From NCBI RefSeq assembly GCF_019710745.1, contig NZ_JAHKJW010000002.1:138006-202005 (forward strand): a stretch of 64,000 nt of DNA, written 5' to 3'. The notes under the pieces are model-generated. The model had not been told where the DNA came from. It searched no databases and saw only the letters and a list, made by a program, of their open reading frames with translations. Below, in pieces: positions 1 through 8,350 of this stretch. The stretch comes from Streptomyces beigongshangae. Lineage in GTDB: Bacteria; Actinomycetota; Actinomycetes; Streptomycetales; Streptomycetaceae. Numbering within the stretch: the first letter of the stretch is position 1; every line of letters begins with the position of its first letter. A program made the position numbers and the translations under genes.

Positions 1-1065
1 GACACGGCCGTGCGGCGGGCTGTGCTTGACCGCGTTGTCGATGAGGTTGGCGACGACCTGGTGGATCCGCTCCGGGTCCACGTGCGCGGTCAGTTCGGGC
101 GGCGACACGTCGAGGTGCAGATGGACGTCGGTGCGCGTGTGGCTGCCGGAGCCGGAGGCGATGCCCGCGCGCGCGGAGGCCACCATGTTGGCCTCCTTCA
201 GTACGCCGGACAGGTACGGCCACACCTCGAAGCGGCGCTTGCGCAGCGGTACGACGCCGTTGTCCAGGCGCGAGAGGTCGAGCAGCGTCTCCACCAGGCG
301 CCCCAGCCGCTCGGTCTGCTTCAGGGCCGTGCGCATCGTCTCGGGGTCGGCGGCGGAGACCCCGTCCACCACGTTCTCCAGGACCGCGCGCAGGCCCGCG
401 ATGGGGGTGCGCAGTTCGTGCGAGACGTTCGCGACGAGTTCCTTGCGCTGCCGCTCCTGGGCCTCCAGGTCGTCGGCCATGCGGTTGATCGTCTGGGCCA
501 GGTCGCCCAGTTCGTCACGGCGGTCGGCGCCCCGGACGCGGCGCGTGTAGTCGCCGTGCGAGATGCCCCGCGCCACCGTGCTCATCTCGTCCAGCGGGGC
601 GGTGATCGAGTGCGCCACGAACTGGGTGATCAGCAGGGTCGCGATCATCGAGAAGACCGTGATGAAGCGCAGTTCCGTCTCGGTGCGCACCGCGATCATC
701 AGCAGACCGGTGGTGATGAAGACCGAGACGACGACCAGGGTGCCGAGTTTCGTCTTGATCGAGAAGGGGCGCATGTCGCCCCAGGTCCCGGTCCCGGAGC
801 CGGGACGTGTGCCGGATGTCGTACCTGTGACCGGAGCCGGAGCCGGAGCCGACGCTGGAGGCGTGATCGGAGCCGGGGCCGGGGCCGCTCCGGAAGAGGT
901 GACCGGGTCGGCGGACGGCCCCGTACCGGCGGACGTCCTCGTACCGGTGGCCGACTTCGCCCCTGCCCCTGCTCCTGCCCCCGCCCCCGGATCCGGTCGT
1001 GTCGTCCCGCCGGCCGGCCCCGTGCCCGTCCTGACGCCCTTGCGCAGTGCGCCGAGACCCCTCAT
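1..1065 (-). CDS. Two-component sensor histidine kinase (3' end beyond window)
   Basis: Membrane sensor kinase that should phosphorylate the OmpR-type regulator encoded 32 bp upstream. Read from the ATG at 1065, the first 97 residues are low-complexity Gly/Ala/Pro/Thr. Two hydrophobic segments follow (about 107-127 and 140-160), then a HAMP-like region and a HisKA box with VSHELRTP (phospho-acceptor His about 216). The HATPase N-box VANLIDNAVKHS lies close to the window edge. The remainder of the ATPase domain is missing because the window starts here. The true start may be the internal ATG at residue 98, where the transmembrane module begins, since the upstream extension has no recognisable domain. 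The ligand is unknown. Confidence 0.9.
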   Translation of the reverse strand, partial: MRGLGALRKGVRTGTGPAGGTTRPDPGAGAGAGAGAKSATGTRTSAGTGPSADPVTSSGAAPAPAPITPPASAPAPAPVTGTTSGTRPGSGTGTWGDMRPFSIKTKLGTLVVVSVFITTGLLMIAVRTETELRFITVFSMIATLLITQFVAHSITAPLDEMSTVARGISHGDYTRRVRGADRRDELGDLAQTINRMADDLEAQERQRKELVANVSHELRTPIAGLRAVLENVVDGVSAADPETMRTALKQTERLGRLVETLLDLSRLDNGVVPLRKRRFEVWPYLSGVLKEANMVASARAGIASGSGSHTRTDVHLHLDVSPPELTAHVDPERIHQVVANLIDNAVKHSPPHGRV

Positions 1066-1097
1066 GACATCAGCCCCTCGAATCAGGGTGCCCGACT

Positions 1098-1835
1098 CTA
1101 GGGTGTCGGGGTCTCCAGCGCGTAGCCCACGCCGTGCACCGTACGGATCCGCTCGGCGCCGATCTTCCGGCGCAGCGCCTTGATGTGGCTGTCCACGGTC
1201 CGGGTGCCGGACGCGTCCGCCCAGTCCCACACCTCGGCCAGCAACTGCTCGCGCGAGAGCACCGCGCGCGGGGTGTTCGCCAGGCAGACCAGCAGGTCGA
1301 ACTCGGTCGGGGTGAGGTGCACGTCCTCGGAGCGCACCCGCACCCGGCGCTGTGCGTGGTCGATCTCCAGTTCGCCGAGGCGCAGGATGCCTGAGCGCGG
1401 CGTGGACGCGGCCAGCGCGGCCCGCTCCACCCGGCGTAGCAGCACGTGCACGCGCGCGGCCAGCTCACGCATCGAGAACGGCTTCGTCATGTAGTCGTCG
1501 GCGCCCACGCCGAGCCCGACCAGCATGTCCGTCTCGTCGTCACGGGCGGTGAGCATCATGACCGGCACGGGGCGGGCCGCCTGCACCCGGCGGCAGACCT
1601 CCAGGCCGTCGAAGCCCGGCAGCATGATGTCGAGGATCAGCAGATCGGGCTGCCATGCCTCGGCCGTGTCCACGGCGGCCGGACCGTCACCCGCTGTTTG
1701 CACGAGGAATCCTTCGGCGCGCAGCCGGGCGGCGATGGCGTCCACGATCGTCGGATCGTCCTCGACCACCAGCACCCGGCGCTGAGCGCCCGGCGTGGCC
1801 GCCGTGCCGTTGTGCGAGGTGTGTGTCTGCTCCAT
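1098..1835 (-). CDS. OmpR/PhoB-family response regulator
   Basis: DNA-binding response regulator of 245 aa. The receiver domain (about 20-130) shows the acidic pair EDD near 25-27, the phospho-acceptor Asp about 69 in LLILDIMLPG, and Lys about 118 in YMTKPFS. A C-terminal winged-helix domain (about 145-240) carries the typical LTPTEFDLL and the VDSHIKALRRKIG recognition segment. It is transcribed first, with the kinase gene 32 bp downstream, so the two form one operon. The first 18 residues are a nonconserved polar extension. Target genes cannot be read from the sequence. Confidence 0.95.
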   Translation of the reverse strand: MEQTHTSHNGTAATPGAQRRVLVVEDDPTIVDAIAARLRAEGFLVQTAGDGPAAVDTAEAWQPDLLILDIMLPGFDGLEVCRRVQAARPVPVMMLTARDDETDMLVGLGVGADDYMTKPFSMRELAARVHVLLRRVERAALAASTPRSGILRLGELEIDHAQRRVRVRSEDVHLTPTEFDLLVCLANTPRAVLSREQLLAEVWDWADASGTRTVDSHIKALRRKIGAERIRTVHGVGYALETPTP

Positions 1836-1947
1836 CGCCCGCCCCTACGTGTGCTTTCCGGAACCAGTGGGGTGATTCCATGACTGCGCTTGACGCTTGA
1901 ATGATCGGCGCCAGAGCAGCAGGGTACGGGCAGTGACCACCGCTCGG

Positions 1948-2655
1948 CTATCCAGGTCTTACCGCGAGATGCACTGCGTCCGGAACGCCTCGGGCAACCG
2001 GGATCTCTTCGGTACGCACCTGCCGGAACCCGGCATTCACCAAGGTTCTTGCGAAAACAGGCGAAGGTCTGGCCGACCAGACGGCGAGTACCCCACCGGG
2101 CCTCAACACGCGTGCGCACGCGGCGAGTCCGGCCGGTGAGTAGAGGCTGTCGTTGCCCTCCGTGACCGTCCACTCGGGTCCGTTGTCGATGTCGAGGCAC
2201 AGTACGTCGTACGTGTCGGACGTCTCATTGACGTGCGCGACCAGGTCGACCTCGATGATCTCGGTGCGGGGGTCCGCCAGCGCGCCGGCCGACAGCTCGG
2301 CCAGCGGTCCCGACCGGTGCCAGTCGATGATCGCTGCCTCCCGCTCGACGACCGTGATGCGGCCCCAGCGGGGGTCGGCCGCCGCGTGGACGAGGGAGAA
2401 GCCGACGCCGAGGCCGCCGATCAGGACCTCGGGGCCGGTGCGCCCGTCCAGCGCGCCCAGCGCGGCGTCGACCAGCAGCCGCTCCGAGCGCCCGTCGGAG
2501 GTGTCCATGAGGAAACAGCCGTTGGCGATGATCTGCAGGAGCCCGCCGTGCCGGCGCAGCACCACTTCGCCGTACGGCCCTTCGCGGCGGTCGACGACTT
2601 CAGGGCTGCCGACAGGGGCGTACGACGGGTAGGAGGCGTGGTGCGAGGCGGTCAT
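1948..2655 (-). CDS. Spermidine-synthase-like (polyamine aminopropyltransferase fold) protein
   Basis: A 235-aa Rossmann-type protein of the spermidine/spermine synthase superfamily. The glycine-rich cofactor loop LIGGLGVGFSL is followed by an acidic residue in VVEREAAI. The segment DVLCLDIDNGPEWT corresponds to the aminopropyltransferase active-site region, and YSPAGLAACARVLRPGGVLAVWSA is the usual C-terminal strand-helix pattern. It is shorter than classical spermidine synthases (about 280-300 aa) and lacks their N-terminal beta domain, so the substrate may differ. An ATG at 2655 is preferred over the one at 2664 because a purine-rich stretch (AGGATGGG) precedes it. It is oriented like the two-component genes but separated by about 110 bp. 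Confidence 0.75.
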   Translation of the reverse strand: MTASHHASYPSYAPVGSPEVVDRREGPYGEVVLRRHGGLLQIIANGCFLMDTSDGRSERLLVDAALGALDGRTGPEVLIGGLGVGFSLVHAAADPRWGRITVVEREAAIIDWHRSGPLAELSAGALADPRTEIIEVDLVAHVNETSDTYDVLCLDIDNGPEWTVTEGNDSLYSPAGLAACARVLRPGGVLAVWSARPSPVFARTLVNAGFRQVRTEEIPVARGVPDAVHLAVRPG

Positions 2656-2908
2656 GGGCCCCATCCTGGCAAGTTCACCCCGACGGGGCAGCCGATTTCC
2701 GCCGCGAAGCGGGCGGGGCGCGGGGCGCGGGCGGGACCGGTCCCACCCGTACCCCGCGCCGGGCCCCGGCCGACCACCGCCCGACGACCTGGTACTTCCC
2801 GGTGCCGATGACCCGCCACCTCCGCGTGTCGACGGTCCGGTGCCGCCGGCCGTCGACGGCGCGGGGACTCCGGGTGCGGGCGGCCCGGCACCTGCTGGTG
2901 TCGGCCGT

Positions 2909-3583
2909 TCAGCCCCCGGCGGGGGACCGCGTCCCCGCGTCGCCCGTGAATCGCGCGCTCGTCAGCCTCGCCTCCACGCGCCACCCCAGTGACTCGTACA
3001 GGCTCCGTCCCTCCGGTGTCCCCACCAGGACGCCGGTTCCGGCGCCCCGGGCTACCGCCGCCTGCGCGAGGGTGCGCATGACGAAACGGCCCAGGCCCCT
3101 GCGCCGGTGCGCGGGGGCCGTCTCGATCTGGTCGGCGACCGCCGTGGCCCCGGTCGGGGCGATCTGCCCGCGCGCGGCCCACGAACCCTCCGGGGCGGTG
3201 ACCAGGACGCGGACGACGCCGCCCCGGGACCAGGTGCGCAGCCGGTAGCCGTCCGGTACGGGCGGAGCGGGGTCCCCGGCGAAGGGCGTCGACATCAGAC
3301 AACCGGGCTCGGGGTCGACCCACCAGCCGCTCCCGAGCCAGGGCGCGACACGGGCGGGCTCCGCGAAGACCTTGAGCCACACCCCCGCCCCGGTCACCGC
3401 GTCCGCCACCTTCCGGACCGCGGCCTCCTCGACCCGCTCCTCCGTCGCGCCCAGCACGTGCCGGGTGACGTGCTGCGCCAGGCCCACGTCCACCGTGTAT
3501 CCCCAGGGCTCGACCACCGGCGGCGCCGCCCCCCGCGAGACCACCCACCCGTCCACCCAGGCCCGCACGGTCCCGTCCTGCAC
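2909..3583 (-). CDS. GNAT-family N-acetyltransferase
   Basis: A 224-aa protein whose C-terminal half has the GNAT acetyl-CoA loop pattern: ADQIETAPAHRRRGLGRFVMRTL, followed by the late strand GVLVGTPEGRSLYESLGW. The frame is open to 3721, but that upstream part merely translates a 17-bp tandem repeat into Cys/Val-rich nonsense. I therefore take the GTG at 3583, which is preceded by a GGGGGTGG ribosome site. The substrate is unknown. It is divergent from lon across a 290-bp spacer that carries the repeat and an HspR-type box. Confidence 0.8.
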   Translation of the reverse strand: MQDGTVRAWVDGWVVSRGAAPPVVEPWGYTVDVGLAQHVTRHVLGATEERVEEAAVRKVADAVTGAGVWLKVFAEPARVAPWLGSGWWVDPEPGCLMSTPFAGDPAPPVPDGYRLRTWSRGGVVRVLVTAPEGSWAARGQIAPTGATAVADQIETAPAHRRRGLGRFVMRTLAQAAVARGAGTGVLVGTPEGRSLYESLGWRVEARLTSARFTGDAGTRSPAGG

Positions 3584-3606
3584 GATCCACCCCCGAAAAC
3601 GTCCAG

Positions 3607-3691
3607 CCGTCGGTACACACACTCCGTCGGTACACACACCCCGTCGGTACATGCACTTCGTCGGCACACACTCCGCCGGTACACGCGCCCC
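3607..3691. repeat. Five 17-bp tandem units between GNAT gene and lon
   Basis: Five head-to-tail 17-bp units with consensus CCGTCGGTACACACACT (3607-3623, 3624-3640, 3641-3657, 3658-3674, 3675-3691). The first three are nearly identical and the last two diverged. A 10-bp perfect palindrome GTGTGCACAC (3694-3703) follows. The array sits just upstream of the GNAT start codon and 140 bp before the HAIR box of lon. It could be a multi-site operator or a neutral slippage array. Confidence 0.85.
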
Positions 3692-3832
3692 TGGTGTGCA
3701 CACTCTCTGGTAATAGGTCAATCAGTCTTTCAGCTGTTACTGGAACGGGCAATGCGGGGTGGTCGGAGCGGCCCGGCGAAAGTGATCGCTCAGAGCGAAC
3801 ACGGCCGGGGGAACAATCAAGGGCTCACGTGC

Positions 3833-3853
3833 ATTGAGTCGGCATAGCTCAAC
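3833..3853 (+). promoter_or_regulatory. HAIR-type HspR operator upstream of lon
   Basis: ATTGAGT-N7-GCTCAAC closely matches the HAIR consensus CTTGAGT-N7-ACTCAAG, with identical 7-bp spacing and only outer or edge positions changed. It ends 21 bp before the lon ATG. In Streptomyces lon is an established member of the HspR/HAIR heat-shock regulon, so repression by HspR (with DnaK) and induction by unfolded protein stress is expected. Confidence 0.85.
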
Positions 3854-3874
3854 TTGAATGCCGAAGGGGAGATC

Positions 3875-6292
3875 ATGGCTTTGACGTCCGCACCGCTCAC
3901 TCTGCCCGTGCTGCCGCTCGACGACGAGGTCGTGCTGCCCGGCATGGTGGTGCCCCTGGACCTGAACGACGCGGACGTCCGCGCCGCGGTGGAGGCCGCC
4001 CAGGCCGCCGCCCGTTCCACCGGGGGCAGCAAACCGAAGGTGCTGCTTGTTCCGCGCATCGACGGCACGTACGCGAACACGGGGGTGCTCGGCACGGTCG
4101 AGCAGGTGGGCCGCCTCGCCGACGGCGACCCCGGCGCCCTGATCCGCGGCCGCGCCCGGGTGCGCGTGGGCGCCGGGACGACCGGACCGGGCGCGGCCCT
4201 GTGGGTGGAGGGCGTGCAGGTCGAGGAGACCGTGCCGGACCCGCTGCCCGGCGCCCTTGCCGAGCTGGTCAAGGAGTACAAGGCGCTCGCCACCGACTGG
4301 CTGAAGAAGCGCGGCGCCTGGCAGGTCGTGGACCGCGTCCAGCAGATCGACGACGTGGCCGCGCTCGCCGACAACTCCGGGTACTCGCCGTTCCTGACGA
4401 CCGCCCAGAAGGTCGAGCTCCTGGAGACCACCGACCCGGCGGCCCGGCTGAAGCTCGCCACCGAGCAGCTGCGCGAGCACCTCGCCGAGCAGGACGTCGC
4501 CGAGGCCATCGCCAAGGACGTGCAGGAAGGCGTCGACAAGCAGCAGCGCGAGTTCCTGCTGCGGCGGCAGCTGGAGGCCGTGCGCAAGGAGCTGCGCGAG
4601 CTGAACGGCGAGGCCGAGGGCGAGGAGTCCGACGACTACCGGGCCCGCGTCGAGGCCGCCGACCTCCCCGGGAAGGTCCGCGAGGCCGCCCTCAAGGAGG
4701 TCGAGAAGCTGGAGCGTTCCAGCGACCAGTCCCCCGAGGGCTCCTGGATCCGCACCTGGCTCGACACGGTGCTGGAACTGCCGTGGAACGAGCGCACCGA
4801 GGACGCGTACGACATCCGGGGCGCCAGGTCGGTCCTGGACGCCGAGCACGCCGGTCTGGAGGACGTGAAGGAACGGATCACCGAGTACCTGGCGGTGCGC
4901 AAGCGCCGCAACGACCGGGGCCTCGGTGTCGTGGGCGGCCGCCGCGGCGGCGCCGTGCTCGCCCTCGTCGGCCCGCCCGGTGTCGGCAAGACCTCGCTCG
5001 GTGAATCCGTCGCCCACGCCATGGGCCGCAAGTTCGTCCGGGTCGCCCTCGGCGGCGTACGGGACGAGGCGGAGATCCGCGGCCACCGGCGTACGTACGT
5101 CGGCGCGCTGCCCGGCCGGATCGTACGGGCGGTCAAGGAGGCCGGGTCCATGAACCCGGTGGTCCTGCTCGACGAGATCGACAAGGTCGGTTCCGACTTC
5201 CGGGGCGACCCGGCGGCGGCCCTCCTCGAAGTCCTCGACCCGGCCCAGAACCACACCTTCCGGGACCACTACCTGGAGGTCGAGCTCGACCTGAGCGACG
5301 TCGTCTTCCTGGCCACGGCCAACGTGCTGGAGGCCATCCCGGAGGCACTGCTCGACCGCATGGAACTGGTGCGGCTCGACGGGTACACCGAGGACGAGAA
5401 GGTCGTCATCGCGCGTGACCACCTGCTCCCGCGCCAGCTGGAGCGGGCCGGCCTGGAGAGGGACGAGGTCACCCTCGACGAGAGCGCGCTGCGGAAGCTG
5501 GCCGGTGAGTACACCCGTGAGGCGGGCGTACGCAACCTGGAGCGGTCCGTCTCACGGCTGCTCCGCAAGGTCGCGGCGCAGCACGAACTCGGCGAGCGCG
5601 AGCTGCCGTTCACGGTGACCGACGAGGACCTGCGCGGACTGATCGGCAGGCCGCACCACGTGCCCGAGTCCGCCCAGGACCCGGCCGAGCGCCGCACGGC
5701 GGTGCCCGGTGTGGCGACCGGCCTCGCGGTCACGGGCGCGGGCGGTGACGTCCTCTTCGTCGAGGCGTCGCTGGCCGACCCGGAGACGGGCGCGGCGGGG
5801 CTGACCCTCACCGGCCAGCTGGGCGACGTGATGAAGGAGTCGGCGCAGATCGCACTGTCCTTCCTGCGCTCCCACGGAGCCGAGCTGGAACTGCCGGTCG
5901 GCGACCTGAAGGACCGGGGCGTGCACATCCACTTCCCGGCGGGCGCGGTGCCGAAGGACGGACCGAGCGCGGGCGTCACGATGACGACGGCACTGGCCTC
6001 CCTCCTGTCGGGCCGCCTGGTCCGTACGGACGTGGCGATGACCGGCGAGGTCTCGCTCACCGGCCGGGTGCTGCCGATCGGTGGCGTCAAGCAGAAGCTG
6101 CTCGCCGCGCACCGGGCGGGTGTCACCACGGTGATCATCCCGAAGCGGAACGAGCCCGACCTGGACGACGTCCCGGCCGAGGTCCTGGAGAAGCTCGACG
6201 TCCACGCGGTGACGGACGTCCGCCAGGTCCTGGAACTGGCGCTCGCGCCCGCGACCAGCGACGCGGCGACGGAGGTTCCGGTGGCGGCGTGA
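3875..6292 (+). CDS. lon: ATP-dependent protease Lon
   Basis: An 805-aa cytoplasmic AAA+ serine protease that degrades misfolded and regulatory proteins. Domain order is the N-terminal substrate-binding domain (LPVLPLDDEVVLPGMVVP), a central coiled region, AAA+ with Walker A GPPGVGKT (366-373) and Walker B VVLLDEIDK, and the C-terminal peptidase with catalytic Ser698 in PKDGPSAG and Lys741 in GGVKQK (second Lys), the standard 43-residue spacing. The ATG at 3875 follows AAGGGGAGATC. An upstream in-frame TTG would overlap the HspR box and is unlikely. Regulation is by the HAIR box at 3833-3853, and a strong hairpin lies after the stop. Length and motifs are all typical. Confidence 0.98.
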   Translation: MALTSAPLTLPVLPLDDEVVLPGMVVPLDLNDADVRAAVEAAQAAARSTGGSKPKVLLVPRIDGTYANTGVLGTVEQVGRLADGDPGALIRGRARVRVGAGTTGPGAALWVEGVQVEETVPDPLPGALAELVKEYKALATDWLKKRGAWQVVDRVQQIDDVAALADNSGYSPFLTTAQKVELLETTDPAARLKLATEQLREHLAEQDVAEAIAKDVQEGVDKQQREFLLRRQLEAVRKELRELNGEAEGEESDDYRARVEAADLPGKVREAALKEVEKLERSSDQSPEGSWIRTWLDTVLELPWNERTEDAYDIRGARSVLDAEHAGLEDVKERITEYLAVRKRRNDRGLGVVGGRRGGAVLALVGPPGVGKTSLGESVAHAMGRKFVRVALGGVRDEAEIRGHRRTYVGALPGRIVRAVKEAGSMNPVVLLDEIDKVGSDFRGDPAAALLEVLDPAQNHTFRDHYLEVELDLSDVVFLATANVLEAIPEALLDRMELVRLDGYTEDEKVVIARDHLLPRQLERAGLERDEVTLDESALRKLAGEYTREAGVRNLERSVSRLLRKVAAQHELGERELPFTVTDEDLRGLIGRPHHVPESAQDPAERRTAVPGVATGLAVTGAGGDVLFVEASLADPETGAAGLTLTGQLGDVMKESAQIALSFLRSHGAELELPVGDLKDRGVHIHFPAGAVPKDGPSAGVTMTTALASLLSGRLVRTDVAMTGEVSLTGRVLPIGGVKQKLLAAHRAGVTTVIIPKRNEPDLDDVPAEVLEKLDVHAVTDVRQVLELALAPATSDAATEVPVAA

Positions 6293-6312
6293 CGGACGCC
6301 ACCGGGCAGGTG

Positions 6313-6347
6313 AGGCCCGGGTCCCTCTTCGCGAGGGGCCCGGGCCT
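6313..6347 (+). terminator. Intrinsic-type hairpin after lon
   Basis: A 15-bp stem with one G-T wobble around a TTCGC loop (left arm 6313-6327, right arm 6333-6347) begins about 20 bp after the lon stop codon. There is no clear U-tract, as is usual for Streptomyces terminators. Confidence 0.8.
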
Positions 6348-6373
6348 TCCGCGTGCTCACGCAGGTCTCCGCA

Positions 6374-6421
6374 CCTGTACGTGTACGCGACTACGTGTAC
6401 GCGACCTGTACGTGTACGCGC
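6374..6421. repeat. Three near-identical TGTACGTGTACGCG units upstream of marR-like gene
   Basis: Units at 6374-6390, 6391-6404 and 6405-6421 share ACGTGTACGCG. They lie 110-160 bp upstream of the MarR start and could be operator sites for it or a leftover of slippage. Confidence 0.6.
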
Positions 6422-6530
6422 CGGTCGGCCGCCGGCCGGAGGCTGCTGCTGGTCCGTTCCTGCGAAATACTGGCCGAGCTGCGGCAACGGCGGTCTTTGG
6501 CGGAAACTTTCAGGATCGGGAAACCGGGTC

Positions 6531-7085
6531 ATGGGTGCTGACGTGCACGAGGGCGGTAACGAAGAGGGGCACCGGACGAGGTCCGGCGGCCCGGCGGGCG
6601 GTGTGGACCAGGAGACCGCGGGCCGGGTGACCGAGGACCGGGTGACCGAGGACCAGGAGGAGTTCCTGGCGCTGGAGCGGGAGCTGACGGTCCTCCTGCG
6701 GCGGGCCCGGGCTTCCTCCGGCGAGATGGCCCGGGAGGTCCATCCCGATTTGGAGTCCTCCGCGTACGGGCTTCTCGTGCGGCTGGAGGAACGGGGGCGG
6801 CAGCGGGCCACGGAACTCGCCGCCTACATCGGGGTGGGCAAGGCCACGATGTCGCGGCAGTTGCGGGCGCTGGAGGAGGTCGGGCTCGTCGCCCGTGAGC
6901 CGGATCCCGCGGACGGGCGGGCGTGGCTCGTCCACCTCACCCAGGAGGGGCGGGAACGGTTCCGGGTGGTCCGGGCCGCCCGCCGGGCACGCTACGTGAG
7001 CGAGCTCGCCAACTGGGAGCGGGGAGAAGTGGCCGATCTGGCCCGGTTGTTGCGCCGGCTCAACCGCGGAGTCGAACGCGGGTGA
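6531..7085 (+). CDS. MarR-family transcriptional regulator
   Basis: A 184-aa winged-helix regulator. After a polar N-terminus of about 45 residues, the MarR core shows ESSAYGLLVRLEERG, the recognition helix region ATELAAYIGVGKATMSRQLRALEEVGLV, and the wing AREPDPADGRAWLVHLT. The start ATG at 6531 is chosen because the longer open frame upstream is repeat-derived. MarR proteins usually bind palindromes in their own promoter and respond to small aromatic ligands; neither can be confirmed here. There is no partner gene in the same orientation, so an autoregulated single gene is likely. Confidence 0.9.
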   Translation: MGADVHEGGNEEGHRTRSGGPAGGVDQETAGRVTEDRVTEDQEEFLALERELTVLLRRARASSGEMAREVHPDLESSAYGLLVRLEERGRQRATELAAYIGVGKATMSRQLRALEEVGLVAREPDPADGRAWLVHLTQEGRERFRVVRAARRARYVSELANWERGEVADLARLLRRLNRGVERG

Positions 7086-7140
7086 GCGTCGAGGGCTGAG
7101 GTGAATGAGGGCCGCAAGCCCCGGGCAGGATCATCCGTCG

Positions 7141-7183
7141 GACCCGGACCCGGACCCGGACCCGGACCCGGACCCGGACCGGG
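7141..7183. repeat. GACCCG hexamer array; clt-like TraB recognition repeats
   Basis: About seven uninterrupted GACCCG hexamers between the MarR and PP2C-like genes. Every junction creates the octamer GACCCGGA, the TraB recognition sequence described for the clt locus of Streptomyces plasmid pSVH1. Chromosomal clt-like sequences of this kind are known. It could equally be simple-sequence slippage. Confidence 0.7.
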
Positions 7184-7240
7184 TGCGGCTGGTCGCGCCG
7201 TTCCCCGGCCCGGCGGGACGCCCCGGCGGAACGCCCCGGC

Positions 7241-8044
7241 TCACAGGACCACGTGGACCACCGTCGCGTCGTCGTGGGTCTTGGCGGAGCCCAGAGGGCC
7301 GGGGGAGCCCGGGGTCCTGCGGGCCGCGGCCGTCAGCTCCAGTGTGCGGACCCGGGTGATCAGGGATTCCGCCCCCTCCTTGTGGAGCAGGGCGACCAGG
7401 TCCTCCCAGGTGCCCTCCCCGAACTTCTCCACCCAGCGGGCCGCGCCGTCCGTCAGGGCGGTGAGGGTGCGCACCCCGGAGCGGGGGAGGGCGCCCGTGA
7501 CGGCACGGGCGGCGACCGAGGGGTCCGCCGCGGCCGTGAAGAAGCCGCCCTCCTGGTTGCGCAGGGCCGCGTCCGTCACGGCGTGCGAGGTCAGCGCGGC
7601 GCGCGGCACACGGGAGAGGCGGTCGTCGAGGACGGGGACGACCGTGCCGGAGGGGGACCCGACGAGGAGCACCGAGTCGCAGAGGACCAGGTACTCCACG
7701 GTCTGCGGCGACCAGCGGGCCAGCGCCACCGTCGCCTGCGGCGTACGTGGGTGAGAAAGGTCACAAGTCGCCCGATGTGCGTCTGCTGTACGCGTGATGG
7801 CCAGAGCCAGGACCTCGGTGAGTGTCAGATCTCGCCGTGAAACGGACAGTTCCCCCAGTGCACCCCCGAGCCGCGCGGTGAACCAGGGGACGGAATGCAG
7901 ACAGCCGTGATCGGTCGCGGGAGGTGTCACCCCGTCCAGGACGACGATCGAACCGCCCTGTCCGGAAGCGGGGAGCCCCACCGACGCGTAGTCCTCGTCG
8001 GGACGGGCGGGGTCACCGGGTACCGAGATCAGTTCCGAGCGCAT
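7241..8044 (-). CDS. PP2C-like protein phosphatase domain protein (chromosomal copy)
   Basis: A 267-aa protein with a reduced PP2C-type fold: SVPGDPARPDEDYASV at the N-terminus, then SIVVLDGVTPP (metal-binding Asp-Gly), a middle segment VEYLVLCDSVLLVG, and the terminal LTDGAARWVEKFG and TH-DDATVVHVVL. The acidic residues expected for metal binding (N-terminal DED, DG, and C-terminal DD) are recognisable. A paralogue with the same layout lies inside the AICE at 50242-51063. The ATG at 8044 is preferred over the in-frame start 48 bp upstream. Phosphatase activity is an inference from fold and motifs. Confidence 0.75.
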   Translation of the reverse strand: MRSELISVPGDPARPDEDYASVGLPASGQGGSIVVLDGVTPPATDHGCLHSVPWFTARLGGALGELSVSRRDLTLTEVLALAITRTADAHRATCDLSHPRTPQATVALARWSPQTVEYLVLCDSVLLVGSPSGTVVPVLDDRLSRVPRAALTSHAVTDAALRNQEGGFFTAAADPSVAARAVTGALPRSGVRTLTALTDGAARWVEKFGEGTWEDLVALLHKEGAESLITRVRTLELTAAARRTPGSPGPLGSAKTHDDATVVHVVL

Positions 8045-8350
8045 CCGGCCAGTCTGCACGAGCCCTTCACAAGCTCCGCCAAAGGCTGGCAACCACCGTT
8101 GACCCGACGGGAGCAGCAGGTCAGGCGCCTGTTTTGCGGTGAATCACCGACTCCGGCGAACCGTGGGCGGCGCATCTTGCCATCGGTCGCGGTGGACGTC
8201 CAACCGACCCTCCGCGCACGGGTGTCGCATGCGCCAGGGGAACTTGCCGGGCCGCTCCCCGGCGATGTTCACTCCTTCGTGTGGCGGGTCAGGTGATGCG
8301 CGACCACTGCCCACACGCACTGGGAGGGTCGGGAGCCGTACCGGGACGAC
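8045..8350. other. Intergenic region between PP2C-like gene and conservon
   Basis: 306 bp between divergent genes with no open frame that looks coding and no repeat or strong hairpin. It presumably holds the promoters of both the PP2C-like gene and the conservon, but I see no clear -35/-10 pair. Confidence 0.5.

Noticed and set aside
3607..3691. CRISPR-like array
   Set aside because: The 17-bp units are head-to-tail without spacers, and no cas genes are nearby. The same holds for the decamer and hexamer arrays.
3737..5422. Long minus-strand open frame opposite lon
   Set aside because: It is the antisense shadow of lon, with no domain and no start context; lon is unambiguous on the plus strand.
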